The notes under the pieces: model-generated | Told to the model about the DNA's origin: nothing | The model's database searches: none | What the model saw: only the letters and a program-made list of their open reading frames with translations | Translations under genes and position numbers: made by a program | Assembly (NCBI RefSeq): GCF_902498845.1 | Contig: NZ_CABVLM010000015.1 | Span: 62,001-126,000, forward strand | Direction: 5' to 3' | Length of the DNA stretch: 64,000 nucleotides | Source of the DNA: Pseudoalteromonas rhizosphaerae | GTDB taxonomy: Bacteria; Pseudomonadota; Gammaproteobacteria; Enterobacterales; Alteromonadaceae | Part shown: positions 16,659-25,667 of the stretch, one piece after another | Numbering within the stretch: the stretch's first letter is position 1 | Layout: every line of letters starts with the position of its first letter

Positions 16659-18035
16659 ATGAGAAGCATAATGTTAGTTGTGTGTTTGGTTATGATGTTA
16701 CCAAACACCAGCAGTGCAACAAATGAAGATAAAATAACCTTACTGCAGCGCGATGGGCGGCAAAATGAAATTCCTTTACTGGAAAATCGTTTTCGTATTG
16801 ATTATAAAGTTGACGAAATCACCTTATTATTTTTTCGCAAGCCCGGTGCACCAGCAGTGGTATTGGTAAAACCCGATGGCAGTAAATATTATGCAACCTC
16901 GGCGAGAAAAGATGACAACCTACAATGGTTTGATGAGCTAAGTTATGATCTGATTACTATTAAGCAGCCAATGCCTGGGCCTTGGCAGGTCGTTGGTAGT
17001 ATTTTGCCGAAAAGCCGGATTGTGGTGTTAGGAGAAGTAGAATTACAAGCCGAACCATTACCCCCATTACTGTTTCGTGGCGAAACAGTTAAAATTACAG
17101 GGCAAATACTAAATGATGGTGAGCCGATTCAAGTGGGCTTGTTTCGGGATGTGGTCAGTTTAAATGTTGACTTTATTAGCACCAATAACAGTGACTTTGC
17201 AAACTTTGGCGCTGGCACTCAGAATGTTGCTGAATTTAAAGACGATGGCCGTGGTTTCGATGAGCGCCCTAAAGATGGTATTTTTACCGGTGAATTTAAA
17301 TTAGTTTTCCCAGCCGGACAATGGCGACCAGAGCTATATATTGAAACCCCATTATTAAAGCGCACCGTGGTGCAAGATCTTATCGAAGTTAAAGAACCCC
17401 CCTTTAGTTATGAAATCGCCTTAGCCGAAGATGACCTGCAAGAACATCAATTAACCATTACCCTCGATAACCAAATAGTGCAACCAGATACGGTATTGAT
17501 CCAAGGTAAAATTTATTACCCCAATAATGAAGAGCAAATGTTTACGCTTGATGCTAAAAACAGTTTGACCCGTCAGCTGACGATTAAAAATTATGATTGG
17601 GGGCGATACAGTATTGAACTGTCTGTTTTTGGTACTAATGTTAATGGGCGCGAATTTATGGCGACTTTACCGACCTATAAATTTGAAATAGAACGACCAA
17701 TAGAAGTGGTGCCTGAATTACCAGAACCAATTATTACCCCAGCACAGCAACAAGAAATAGAAAGAGTTGCTAAGGAAGCCGAATCAATGGCAACAATTAC
17801 ATTTATTAGTTTAATTGTTGGCGGGAATTTACTGGTTTTGCTGTTGGGTTGGTTAGCAATTCGTGTATTTGTGCAGAAAAAATCAATCATGCCGAAAATC
17901 AACTTACCATTTTTGAAGAAAAAAACAGCAGTTGAAAATGAGCCGCAAAGTAATGAAAAAAAAGAACTCGACAAAAATGGTTCAAAAAGTGATAGATCCG
18001 GTGAAATTTTAAACCTTTCGATGTCAGATGACTAA
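16659..18035 (+). CDS. TIGR03503 family membrane-anchored protein
   Basis: The product has 458 residues from ATG 16659, which begins a signal peptide (MRSIMLVVCLVMMLPNTSSA). Earlier in-frame ATGs lie inside dnaQ. A large extracytoplasmic beta-rich part has immunoglobulin-like stretches and an EFKDDGRGFDERPKDGIFTGEF segment. It ends in one C-terminal membrane helix (around residues 375-400) and a charged Lys-rich tail. This layout and the position after dnaQ fit the TIGR03503 family of Vibrio and Alteromonadales. Function is unknown. Confidence 0.8.
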   Translation: MRSIMLVVCLVMMLPNTSSATNEDKITLLQRDGRQNEIPLLENRFRIDYKVDEITLLFFRKPGAPAVVLVKPDGSKYYATSARKDDNLQWFDELSYDLITIKQPMPGPWQVVGSILPKSRIVVLGEVELQAEPLPPLLFRGETVKITGQILNDGEPIQVGLFRDVVSLNVDFISTNNSDFANFGAGTQNVAEFKDDGRGFDERPKDGIFTGEFKLVFPAGQWRPELYIETPLLKRTVVQDLIEVKEPPFSYEIALAEDDLQEHQLTITLDNQIVQPDTVLIQGKIYYPNNEEQMFTLDAKNSLTRQLTIKNYDWGRYSIELSVFGTNVNGREFMATLPTYKFEIERPIEVVPELPEPIITPAQQQEIERVAKEAESMATITFISLIVGGNLLVLLLGWLAIRVFVQKKSIMPKINLPFLKKKTAVENEPQSNEKKELDKNGSKSDRSGEILNLSMSDD

Positions 18036-18062
18036 AAAACCTGTAAAAAAACAAAAAAGCCC

Positions 18063-18091
18063 TTGACGAAGTAGGGGTTGGTTCGTATTAT
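18063..18091 (+). promoter_or_regulatory. sigma-70 stable-RNA promoter for the tRNA-Asp array
   Basis: TTGACG (18063-18068) and TATTAT (18086-18091) are separated by exactly 17 bp. A GC-rich discriminator (TCACGCCGC) follows, as in promoters subject to ppGpp control. The start is predicted near 18098, about 36 bp before the first tRNA. Confidence 0.85.
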
Positions 18092-18133
18092 TCACGCCGC
18101 TGTCAGGGGAGACTCAGACAGCAACGAAAATGT

Positions 18134-18210
18134 GGAGTGGTAGTTCAGTTGGTTAGAATACCGGCCTGTCACGCCGGGGGTCGCGGGTTCGAGTCCCGTC
18201 CACTCCGCCA
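18134..18210 (+). tRNA. tRNA-Asp (GTC), copy 1 of 7
   Basis: The 77-nt cloverleaf has acceptor stem GGAGTGG / CCACTCC, anticodon GTC in CCTGTCACG, T-loop GGTTCGAGTCC and encoded CCA. All seven copies have the same mature sequence. Confidence 0.98.
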
Positions 18211-18237
18211 ATTTTCGACAATTTGTAAGTAGATGCT

Positions 18238-18314
18238 GGAGTGGTAGTTCAGTTGGTTAGAATACCGGCCTGTCACGCCGGGGGTCGCGGGTTCGAGTCC
18301 CGTCCACTCCGCCA
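18238..18314 (+). tRNA. tRNA-Asp (GTC), copy 2 of 7
   Basis: Same 77-nt sequence as copy 1, including encoded CCA. The 27-bp spacer before it has no promoter of its own. Confidence 0.98.
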
Positions 18315-18355
18315 ACACTTACACAACATATGGTTGTAAAACATATTCTTATTAT

Positions 18356-18432
18356 GGAGTGGTAGTTCAGTTGGTTAGAATACCGGCCTGTCACGCCGGG
18401 GGTCGCGGGTTCGAGTCCCGTCCACTCCGCCA
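18356..18432 (+). tRNA. tRNA-Asp (GTC), copy 3 of 7
   Basis: Same 77-nt sequence as copy 1. The preceding spacer is AT-rich and 41 bp long. Confidence 0.98.
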
Positions 18433-18463
18433 ATAAGAAAAAATAACAGTTTAAATATGCGCT

Positions 18464-18540
18464 GGAGTGGTAGTTCAGTTGGTTAGAATACCGGCCTGTC
18501 ACGCCGGGGGTCGCGGGTTCGAGTCCCGTCCACTCCGCCA
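18464..18540 (+). tRNA. tRNA-Asp (GTC), copy 4 of 7
   Basis: Same 77-nt sequence as copy 1, with a 31-bp preceding spacer. Confidence 0.98.
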
Positions 18541-18578
18541 ACTATTTAAACAATGTTATATTACAAAATTTGTATGCT

Positions 18579-18655
18579 GGAGTGGTAGTTCAGTTGGTTA
18601 GAATACCGGCCTGTCACGCCGGGGGTCGCGGGTTCGAGTCCCGTCCACTCCGCCA
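18579..18655 (+). tRNA. tRNA-Asp (GTC), copy 5 of 7
   Basis: Same 77-nt sequence as copy 1, with a 38-bp preceding spacer. Confidence 0.98.
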
Positions 18656-18692
18656 ACAAATTAAGTAATAACAAGTATAATGATATCTCTGC

Positions 18693-18769
18693 GGAGTGGT
18701 AGTTCAGTTGGTTAGAATACCGGCCTGTCACGCCGGGGGTCGCGGGTTCGAGTCCCGTCCACTCCGCCA
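18693..18769 (+). tRNA. tRNA-Asp (GTC), copy 6 of 7
   Basis: Same 77-nt sequence as copy 1, with a 37-bp preceding spacer. Confidence 0.98.
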
Positions 18770-18823
18770 CTTGATATCAGTAATAAAATTAGTAAGTGCA
18801 TTACCCCATGCACATACCACTGC

Positions 18824-18900
18824 GGAGTGGTAGTTCAGTTGGTTAGAATACCGGCCTGTCACGCCGGGGGTCGCGGGTTCGAGTCCCGTCCACTCCGCCA
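18824..18900 (+). tRNA. tRNA-Asp (GTC), copy 7 of 7
   Basis: Same 77-nt sequence as copy 1, preceded by a 54-bp spacer. It is followed directly by a hairpin (18901-18923) that probably ends or trims the polycistronic transcript. Confidence 0.98.
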
Positions 18901-18923
18901 CTTGTTATTTCCTCAATAACAAG
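18901..18923 (+). terminator. hairpin at the end of the tRNA-Asp array
   Basis: CTTGTTATT / AATAACAAG form a 9-bp perfect stem with a 5-nt loop directly after the last CCA. There is little U-tract, so it may act as a processing stem rather than a strong terminator. Confidence 0.5.
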
Positions 18924-19002
18924 CTTATAAAATCCTTATATAAATCTTTGCATAAAACACCTTTTTCTATCAGCTACCTTATCTGAACTTGACAAAGTAC
19001 AT

Positions 19003-19035
19003 AAAAAAACCTGCAATCTTGATCAGAATTACAGG
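19003..19035 (-). terminator. intrinsic terminator of the S9 peptidase gene
   Basis: Read on the minus strand, CCTGTAAT pairs with ATTGCAGG (one U-G pair) and a run of seven T follows. It lies about 30 bp after the peptidase stop codon. Confidence 0.8.
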
Positions 19036-19066
19036 CTTATAATTAAACTTCTAGTCAGCTTTAATA

Positions 19067-21013
19067 TTAGCCTTGTGGGCCAAAGCTTTCTTTTAAGTAG
19101 GTATCTAAAAAGTTTAGATACGCGTTGGAGGCACTGATACGGTTTTCTTTTTTGCTAAAACCATGACCTTCATCGTCAAATAATACATATTCGACCGGTA
19201 CGCCATTGGCTTTCACTGCGGCAACTAACTCATCACTTTCTATCTGTAATACGCGCGGATCGTTGGCGCCTTGGATAACCATTAACGGTTTGGTGATATT
19301 CTTAGCATGGAATAGCGGTGAGATTGCACGATGACGCTCGCCGTCCGTTGCAGGGTCGCCCATTTCATCGTACAACGCTTTTTTAAAGCTTTCCCACCAC
19401 GGTGGAATTGAGTTGAGCGTTCTTACCCAGTTGGTGACACCAAAAATATTAATGCCCACTTTGAATTCTTCAGGCTCAAAAGCAAGCGCTGCTGCGGTCA
19501 TGAAGCCACCGTAGCTGCCACCTATGATACCGATTTTTTCTGCATCGACCCAATCTAAACTTTGTAAGTGTTTTTTACCGTAAACAATGTCTTGTAAGTC
19601 GTCGGTGCCGTGTTTTTTATCATCTAAATGAAAAAAGGTTTTACCATAGCCTGAACTGCCACGGTTATTAACCGCAAAAATAGCATAGCCATGATTGACT
19701 AAATGTTGTTGCATTGCACTGTAACCAGTGCGGCTTTGGCCACCTGGGCCACCGTGCACCCAAATTAGCGCTGGCACTTTATTATTGCTACTGGCTTGCT
19801 TGGGTTTATAAAGTACGCCGGGTATCTCTAAACCGTCAAAGCTTTTAAAGCGCACTATGGTACTTTCAACTAAATCATTTTGATCTATCTCTTTGCTTAA
19901 AGTATTACTTAATTGCTGTGCCTTATCACTACCCACTTGCCAGACAAACAGGTTACTTGGCGAGGTATCTGAATTTAAGTAAAACGCCATGCTTTTTTCA
20001 TCTGCAGAAAAGTTAACACCACGTAAGTTACCTGCGGGTAACTGAGGCATCGCAATCTCTTTGTCTGACTGGGTATCAATCACCGTGACTTTAGTGCTGG
20101 CATCGGCATTGACACCGCTGACTTGATAACGCCCTGATTTAGAAAAATAAATGAAGCTGACATCCCAATTATCTTTTAATACAGGGCTATGCTCCTCTGA
20201 GGCCAGCTCATAACGCCACACTTGTGAAAACTCGCCTTTAGCATCCGTTGAGTAGTATAAGTATTTACTATCAACAGAGAAGGTTTCAGGCGTGTATTGA
20301 GCTGGTGTATTGTGTTTTGAAATTAGCTGTGGTTTGAGGGTCTTTTTATAGGTATCGAGAATAAATGTGTCGCTGTCTTTATTGGTGTTGTTTTTAGAGA
20401 GTGCGATATAGCGGCCATCGGGGCTGATTGCTCCGACATCTAAACCAAGCGTATTTTGATAAACCGGGGTGATTTTATAGGTTTTACTATCAACGCGGTA
20501 TAAGTCCATAAATTTAGCATCGCGCTGGTTACTAGTAATAAAAAACTCGCTGCTATTTTCTGTAAATCCTGCAAAGCTTGCGCGGGTTTCATCGCCGGGG
20601 GTTAAATCTGTTATTGACCCGTCAAGTTCACGGACGTAGACGTGAAAGCGCTCATTGCCGCCAGAATCTTTGGTAAAGAGGACCCTTTCATCATTTGGGA
20701 AGTAACGGACAGGGTAGGTGCTATCCTGAAAATTGGTTAAGCGGGTTTTGTTGCCTGTTTTTGCATCTACTTCATACAAGCTGTAAATACCACTTTCATC
20801 AGAGCTTACCAGTACTTTATCGCCATTGGGTGAAAAGCTACTGCCCATAATTGCGGTCGTATCAAAGAAGGTTTTAGCATTATAGGTGCTAACTTGCTGA
20901 GTTTGCTGCGACTGTACTGTGGTGACGGCTGTTGTTGAGGTTGATTGGCTACAACCGCTCAAGGCAATATTGATTGCACAGGCGAGTGCGGCAAATTGCA
21001 ATTTTTTGTTCAT
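19067..21013 (-). CDS. S9 family (prolyl oligopeptidase-type) peptidase, lipoprotein
   Basis: The product has 648 residues. The N-terminus MNKKLQFAALACAINIALSGCSQ is a lipoprotein signal (Cys21), so the enzyme is likely membrane-anchored in the periplasm or at the surface. Residues ~45-390 form a beta-propeller-like region (repeats such as SPNGDKVLVSSDESGIYSL). The C-terminal alpha/beta-hydrolase domain holds the catalytic triad Ser500 (GGSYGG), Asp585 (GANDPR) and His617 (DEGHGF). The family cleaves short peptides, often after proline or at acylated N-termini. It is transcribed alone. Confidence 0.92.
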   Translation of the reverse strand: MNKKLQFAALACAINIALSGCSQSTSTTAVTTVQSQQTQQVSTYNAKTFFDTTAIMGSSFSPNGDKVLVSSDESGIYSLYEVDAKTGNKTRLTNFQDSTYPVRYFPNDERVLFTKDSGGNERFHVYVRELDGSITDLTPGDETRASFAGFTENSSEFFITSNQRDAKFMDLYRVDSKTYKITPVYQNTLGLDVGAISPDGRYIALSKNNTNKDSDTFILDTYKKTLKPQLISKHNTPAQYTPETFSVDSKYLYYSTDAKGEFSQVWRYELASEEHSPVLKDNWDVSFIYFSKSGRYQVSGVNADASTKVTVIDTQSDKEIAMPQLPAGNLRGVNFSADEKSMAFYLNSDTSPSNLFVWQVGSDKAQQLSNTLSKEIDQNDLVESTIVRFKSFDGLEIPGVLYKPKQASSNNKVPALIWVHGGPGGQSRTGYSAMQQHLVNHGYAIFAVNNRGSSGYGKTFFHLDDKKHGTDDLQDIVYGKKHLQSLDWVDAEKIGIIGGSYGGFMTAAALAFEPEEFKVGINIFGVTNWVRTLNSIPPWWESFKKALYDEMGDPATDGERHRAISPLFHAKNITKPLMVIQGANDPRVLQIESDELVAAVKANGVPVEYVLFDDEGHGFSKKENRISASNAYLNFLDTYLKESFGPQG

Positions 21014-21169
21014 AGTACATTCCTTGGTTTATTGTTATCTAATCATATTTTTACCGGTTTTAGTGTTGCCCTAACCCTATTTTAACGCAAGTTTTTAGCT
21101 GATTTTAACTGCAACAAAGTGTTACAAAGCCTGTATCGTTAAAAATACAGCCTACGTTATAATACTCAC

Positions 21170-21198
21170 TCATATAAAAGGCTCTCTCATATAAAAGG
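21170..21198 (+). repeat. direct repeat duplicating the ribosome-binding region of the ABC gene
   Basis: TCATATAAAAGG occurs at 21170-21181 and again at 21187-21198, a 17-bp period. The second copy supplies the Shine-Dalgarno sequence for the ATG at 21205, so the leader has two potential ribosome-binding sites. Confidence 0.6.
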
Positions 21199-21204
21199 AA
21201 AGTG

Positions 21205-21795
21205 ATGATTGAAGTTAGTGGTTTACACAAGCAATTTTCCCAAAACATCCTATATAAAGATTATCGCATCAGCTTTACAGCACCGAGAGTATGTATTGAA
21301 GCGCCGAACGGTCAAGGTAAAACCACGCTGCTAATGATGCTTGCTGGACTTGAGCAACCACAAAGTGGACAGATATTATTTGCAGGCAAGGTGTTGTCTG
21401 AGCCTTATAAACAGGTAGCAATTGCCAGTGATCGCATCGCGCTGCCTGAGTTTTTAACCGCGAAACAAATTATCAATTTAACGGTTAGCAGTTTAGGCTG
21501 CGATTGGCCGACAGCGCTTATCAGCGGCTTTAATTTTTCAGATTTTTTAGCGACTCGTTTTGATGCGTTGTCATCGGGTAATCAAAAAAAGTGCCAATTA
21601 ATTTTAGCGTTAATGCGCGGTGCGCCGTATTTGTTACTAGATGAGCCCAGTGCGGCACTTGATCAAGCCAGCATTATATATTTACTTGGTTTACTAGATA
21701 ATTATTTAGCAGATAAAGCGCATGGGCAAATCATTATCACTTGCCATGAGCCGGCGCCGTTTATCGAGCATGGCTTTGAGTGTGTCCCCTTATGA
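21205..21795 (+). CDS. small ABC transporter ATP-binding protein
   Basis: The product has 196 residues from ATG 21205. The Walker A motif is APNGQGKTTLL, the signature is LSSGNQKKC and Walker B is YLLLDEPSAALD, followed by a switch-like IIITCHEP. It is short, comparable to CcmA/heme-exporter or lantibiotic-type ATPases. The last bases overlap the start of the next gene (ATGA), so it pairs with the downstream membrane protein as a minimal exporter. The substrate cannot be predicted. Confidence 0.88.
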   Translation: MIEVSGLHKQFSQNILYKDYRISFTAPRVCIEAPNGQGKTTLLMMLAGLEQPQSGQILFAGKVLSEPYKQVAIASDRIALPEFLTAKQIINLTVSSLGCDWPTALISGFNFSDFLATRFDALSSGNQKKCQLILALMRGAPYLLLDEPSAALDQASIIYLLGLLDNYLADKAHGQIIITCHEPAPFIEHGFECVPL

Positions 21796-22907
21796 GCAAG
21801 CTAGGTATTAAGCTTGAGATTGCACAATATCGCTCATTTATGCAGTATCGTTATCAGGCCTATAAAATTGAGCTGGCACAACTACTACAGCAACTTAAAA
21901 ACTTCGGCTTATTATTTTTAGTGGTACTTGGCTCAGCCATGCTTGGAATGATTTTGCTGTTATTTTTAGGTCTGGGCAAAATCATCGACAGCATAGATGC
22001 GCCGCAATATGGCGCTCAAATGGCGTGGCTGTATCTATTACTGCAAAGCGTGATGCTCAGTGCAATGAAATCAGCCATTCAAAATAGTCAGCAGCGGCTC
22101 TTTCAACGCACTATTGTAAGGTCAAACTGGCTTAAGTTAATGGATATAAAACTATTACTTTTAAGCAATGGCTGGTTGCTAGCAAGTGCTGTAATTGCGC
22201 TGGATTTAAACTATTCACAGTGGCTACGAGCACCCCACTTTGTGCTGTTTATGTTACTGCAGTTTAGCCTCGGTGTACTGTGTTTGTACAAGCCAAGAGC
22301 ATTAATATATGGCTTAGTATTCACTGCTATTTTAGTCTTGCTACCGATTAATATAGCGCCGTTAGCCTATCACTGTGGCTTTATTATATTATTTGCGCTG
22401 AGCATGTTGTTGCCAGCATTTTCGCTGAGCGACCGATTATCGGTCAATGCATTGTTTACTTTTTGGCTGAGCTTTTTTATGCAACATAGCAGGGTACTAG
22501 TATGGCGAGTGGCTTTATTGTTGTGTGTATTTATGGCAATCACTACTTTGCTCAATGAGCGTGCTGATTTAGAGGCTATATTTAACGTGATAGCCGCCGC
22601 TTTTATGGTGTTGTTTACCAGCTCACTGCAATTTGATTGTGGCAAGCTACATGATAAGTACCAGCTATTTTTTCAAGCAAATAACCAATCGCGGCTGTTT
22701 TTTATCAGCCAATTTATGCCAAGTTGCTTGTTCTTTTTGATAATACTTAGCAGCTATCTGTTGTTTGTCGCTCAAATAGAGTGGCTATTGCTAAGCCTGA
22801 GTGTTGGCTGGAGTACATTACAATTATATATAGCACAAAAAAAACCAGCGCATTATGCGCTGGTTTGGATGATCACAACAGGCGTGCTGTTGGCTGTGTT
22901 AACTTAA
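21792..22907 (+). CDS. multi-pass membrane protein, probable ABC permease
   Basis: The product has 371 residues starting at the ATG that overlaps the ATPase stop. About ten hydrophobic segments are visible (for example LLFLVVLGSAMLGMILLLF, LIYGLVFTAILVLLPINIA, CLFFLIILSSYLLFVAQIEW). I do not recognise a named permease family, but translational coupling to an ATPase makes it the likely transmembrane partner. The 3' end of the coding region also holds the minus-strand terminator of fadE (22842-22866). Confidence 0.75.
   Translation: MSKLGIKLEIAQYRSFMQYRYQAYKIELAQLLQQLKNFGLLFLVVLGSAMLGMILLLFLGLGKIIDSIDAPQYGAQMAWLYLLLQSVMLSAMKSAIQNSQQRLFQRTIVRSNWLKLMDIKLLLLSNGWLLASAVIALDLNYSQWLRAPHFVLFMLLQFSLGVLCLYKPRALIYGLVFTAILVLLPINIAPLAYHCGFIILFALSMLLPAFSLSDRLSVNALFTFWLSFFMQHSRVLVWRVALLLCVFMAITTLLNERADLEAIFNVIAAAFMVLFTSSLQFDCGKLHDKYQLFFQANNQSRLFFISQFMPSCLFFLIILSSYLLFVAQIEWLLLSLSVGWSTLQLYIAQKKPAHYALVWMITTGVLLAVLT
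22842..22866 (-). terminator. fadE intrinsic terminator lying inside the permease coding region
   Basis: AAACCAGCGCA and TGCGCTGGTTT form an 11-bp perfect stem with a 3-nt loop. On the minus strand it is followed by a long T-run, about 45 bp after the fadE stop. It overlaps the last codons of the convergent permease gene. Confidence 0.85.
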
Positions 22908-22911
22908 TATG

Positions 22912-25368
22912 TTAAGCAGCATTCGCCTTTTTTGCCGTGTTATTACGTGCGGCTTTGCCTGCTAATAAATCTGCAGGGTCAAAGTCGTCAACGTTAATAA
23001 CATCTAAACGTGCTTTTTCAACGCTTGCCAGCTGATCAGCCTCTGCTTGCGTTAAAATACCCGCTTCAAGTCCCATCTGAGCAACTTTATCAAGCTGGAA
23101 GAAAGGCAGTTTAACGCCTTTTTCACGACATACCTTATCAAATAAAGGTTCAACAGCTAGCACGTCTTTAAGCGTTTGCTCTTGACGACCAACTAAGTTA
23201 AGTGGTTCATTTGTTAAGTATACGTAGCTTGCTAAACGGTTACGTGTTTCGCTAGGTACTTGTAAAATTTGTGCTAATTTATGCTCAAGTTTATCAGTCG
23301 GTTTACGAACTGGACGACCGAACGGGAACAACATCAACTTAAGTGCTGCACGAAGCGGAGCTGATGGCATATTGTTAATTAAATCAGCAAGTGCACGTTG
23401 GCAGTGGTAAAGGTGATCTTGACAGCTCCATTGTACAAGCGGTAAATCTTCTTTTTTACGGCCTTCATCGTTATAACGTTTCAGCGTTGCAGACACTAAA
23501 TAAAGGTAACTAAGCAAATCACCTAAACGAGCGGAAATACGCTCTTTACGTTTTAGTGAGCCACCAAATACAGCCATGCTAATGTCAGACATCAATGCAA
23601 GTGACGCACTAAAGCGCGACGCAGTACGGTAAAACTCAGCTGTTTCGTCTTTAAATGGTGTAGTTGCAAAACGGGCTCCGGTAAAGCTCATCCACTTAGT
23701 ACGTACAAGGTTAGACATAGTAAAGCCGATGTGGCCCATTAATGCTTTATCAAATACCGCTAGCGCTTCTTCACGATCTTCGATTGCGCAGGCACCCAAT
23801 TCAGTCAGTACAAATGGATGGCAGCGAATGGCACCTTGACCGTAAATAATCATATTACGGGTCAAGATATTTGCACCTTCAACAGTGATGGCAATTGGTG
23901 CACCTTGATAGCCACGACCTAAATAGTTATTTGGCCCAAGCATAATACCTTTACCGCCGTGAACATCCATTGCATGGTTGGTTGAATCACGCATTTGCTC
24001 GGTTAAATGGTATTTAATGATTGCCGAAACAACCGATGGCTTTTCGCCTAAATCAACCGCACCAGTTGACATGCTAACAGCCGCATCTGAGCTGTACGCA
24101 TAACCTGCTAGTTTTGCTAGCGACTCTTCAACACCTTCCATTTGGCCAATAGGTAAACGGAATTGACGACGAATACGGCTGTATGCACCACTTGCAAGTG
24201 CAATTGTTTTAATACCACCCGTTGAGTTTGACGGCAATGTAATAGCACGACCAACCGATAAACATTCAACCAGCATGCGCCAGCCTTGGCCGGCCATTTC
24301 TGGTCCACCAATAATGTAATCAAGCGGTACGAAAATGTCTTTACCACGAGTAGGACCATTCTGAAATGGTACATTTAGCGGGAAATGACGACGACCAATT
24401 TCAACACCTGGCATGTCTGTAGGAATAAGTGCACAAGTAATACCTGGCTCTTTAACATCGCTTAGTAGACCATCTGGGTCTTGTAGTTTAAACGCCAGAC
24501 CTAATACTGTCGCAACAGGCGCTAGCGTAATATAACGTTTGTTCCATGTTAGGCTAAGACCAATGACTTCTTCGCCTTCCCACATACCTTTACATACCAC
24601 ACCATAATCTGGAATGGCGCTGGCATCAGAGCCTGCTTCTGGTGAAGTTAAGGCAAAGCATGGGATCTCTTGACCACTAGCAAGGCGAGGTAAGTAATGA
24701 TCTTTTTGTTCTTTAGTACCATAGTGCTGTAACAATTCGCCCGGACCTAATGAATTAGGAACGCCTACAATTGATGAAAGCAGGGTAGATTTACTGGTTA
24801 ACTTTTGCAGTACACACGATTGTGCAAAGGCAGAAAATTGCAGGCCGCCATATTCTTTTTTAATGATCATGGCAAAGAATTTATTATCTTTTAGGTATTG
24901 CCAAACATCTTGTGGTAAATCGGTTAACTCATGAGTTGCTTCCCAGTCGTCCAACATACTACATACCACCTCAACTGGACCATCGATAAAGGCTTGCTCT
25001 TCGATTGTCAATTTAGGCATTGGGTATTGGTGTAATTTGTTCCAATCAGGACGGCCGCAAAAAAGATCGGCTTCCCACCATGTTGTACCCGCATCAATGG
25101 CTGATTTTTCAGTTTCAGACATAGTTGGAGTAACTTTTTTAAACATGGCAAAAATAGGTTTAATAATATATTGCTGACGAATGCCAGTAACAGACAATGG
25201 CACTGCAATGATCAAGAAGATCAACCAGCTAATTGCGCCAAATGCACCTGCAAAGGTACCAATGACAAGTGTTGCGATGGAAACGCCAAGGGCAGTATTC
25301 CAGCTCGCTCTGTGGTAACTCGCGATGCTGAGCAGCACGATTAAACCAAGTGTAAATATGAGTGTCAT
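22912..25368 (-). CDS. fadE: acyl-CoA dehydrogenase FadE
   Basis: The product has 818 residues, close to E. coli FadE (814), much longer than ordinary acyl-CoA dehydrogenases. Two N-terminal membrane segments (residues ~1-20 and 28-60) are followed by the dehydrogenase core with CFALTSPEAGSDASAIPD and AMDVHGGKGIMLGPNNYLGRGYQ. It catalyses the first, FAD-dependent step of fatty-acid beta-oxidation at the inner membrane. A FadR-like palindrome lies ~20-30 bp upstream of the start. A second FadE-type gene is at 62710. Confidence 0.95.
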   Translation of the reverse strand: MTLIFTLGLIVLLSIASYHRASWNTALGVSIATLVIGTFAGAFGAISWLIFLIIAVPLSVTGIRQQYIIKPIFAMFKKVTPTMSETEKSAIDAGTTWWEADLFCGRPDWNKLHQYPMPKLTIEEQAFIDGPVEVVCSMLDDWEATHELTDLPQDVWQYLKDNKFFAMIIKKEYGGLQFSAFAQSCVLQKLTSKSTLLSSIVGVPNSLGPGELLQHYGTKEQKDHYLPRLASGQEIPCFALTSPEAGSDASAIPDYGVVCKGMWEGEEVIGLSLTWNKRYITLAPVATVLGLAFKLQDPDGLLSDVKEPGITCALIPTDMPGVEIGRRHFPLNVPFQNGPTRGKDIFVPLDYIIGGPEMAGQGWRMLVECLSVGRAITLPSNSTGGIKTIALASGAYSRIRRQFRLPIGQMEGVEESLAKLAGYAYSSDAAVSMSTGAVDLGEKPSVVSAIIKYHLTEQMRDSTNHAMDVHGGKGIMLGPNNYLGRGYQGAPIAITVEGANILTRNMIIYGQGAIRCHPFVLTELGACAIEDREEALAVFDKALMGHIGFTMSNLVRTKWMSFTGARFATTPFKDETAEFYRTASRFSASLALMSDISMAVFGGSLKRKERISARLGDLLSYLYLVSATLKRYNDEGRKKEDLPLVQWSCQDHLYHCQRALADLINNMPSAPLRAALKLMLFPFGRPVRKPTDKLEHKLAQILQVPSETRNRLASYVYLTNEPLNLVGRQEQTLKDVLAVEPLFDKVCREKGVKLPFFQLDKVAQMGLEAGILTQAEADQLASVEKARLDVINVDDFDPADLLAGKAARNNTAKKANAA

Positions 25369-25386
25369 GTATTCAATCCTTAATAG

Positions 25387-25400
25387 AGGTCAGACCACCT
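25387..25400. promoter_or_regulatory. putative FadR operator upstream of fadE
   Basis: AGGTCAGACCACCT contains the perfect palindrome GGTCAGACC. Read on the fadE strand it gives TGGTCTGACCT, matching the core TGGTCNGACC of the FadR site. It is 19-32 bp upstream of the fadE start codon, where binding would block transcription. Confidence 0.6.
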
Positions 25401-25667
25401 TTAGTTAGAGTAGCGCTAGAGTGAATAATTATCAAGTAGCTTAGTGAAAATATCAGTGACTGTTATTTTGTAATCTGTGCACATCAGCATACGGATAAAT
25501 GTGTGATTCGTCAGTATGATTTATTTGAGAAAAAATTAAGCTGTTTTCTTGCTTGCCTTGCCCTTGCTTATGTTTAACAATGCCGCTAAGGCCTAAGTTA
25601 CGGGTTTACGCTTTTTAAAAAGCAGTATTTTAAAAGTATAAAAATTTTTGAAAGGTTAATTTATTTT

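Noticed and set aside
18257..18770. Minus-strand frames with repeated MAEWTGLEPATPGVTG peptide
   Set aside because: They are read through the tRNA-Asp genes in reverse; the peptide repeats only because the tRNA repeats.
18134..18900. Regular identical repeats with unique spacers, as in a CRISPR array
   Set aside because: Each 77-nt repeat folds as a complete tRNA-Asp with CCA; spacers are AT-rich and uneven (27-54 bp); no cas genes.
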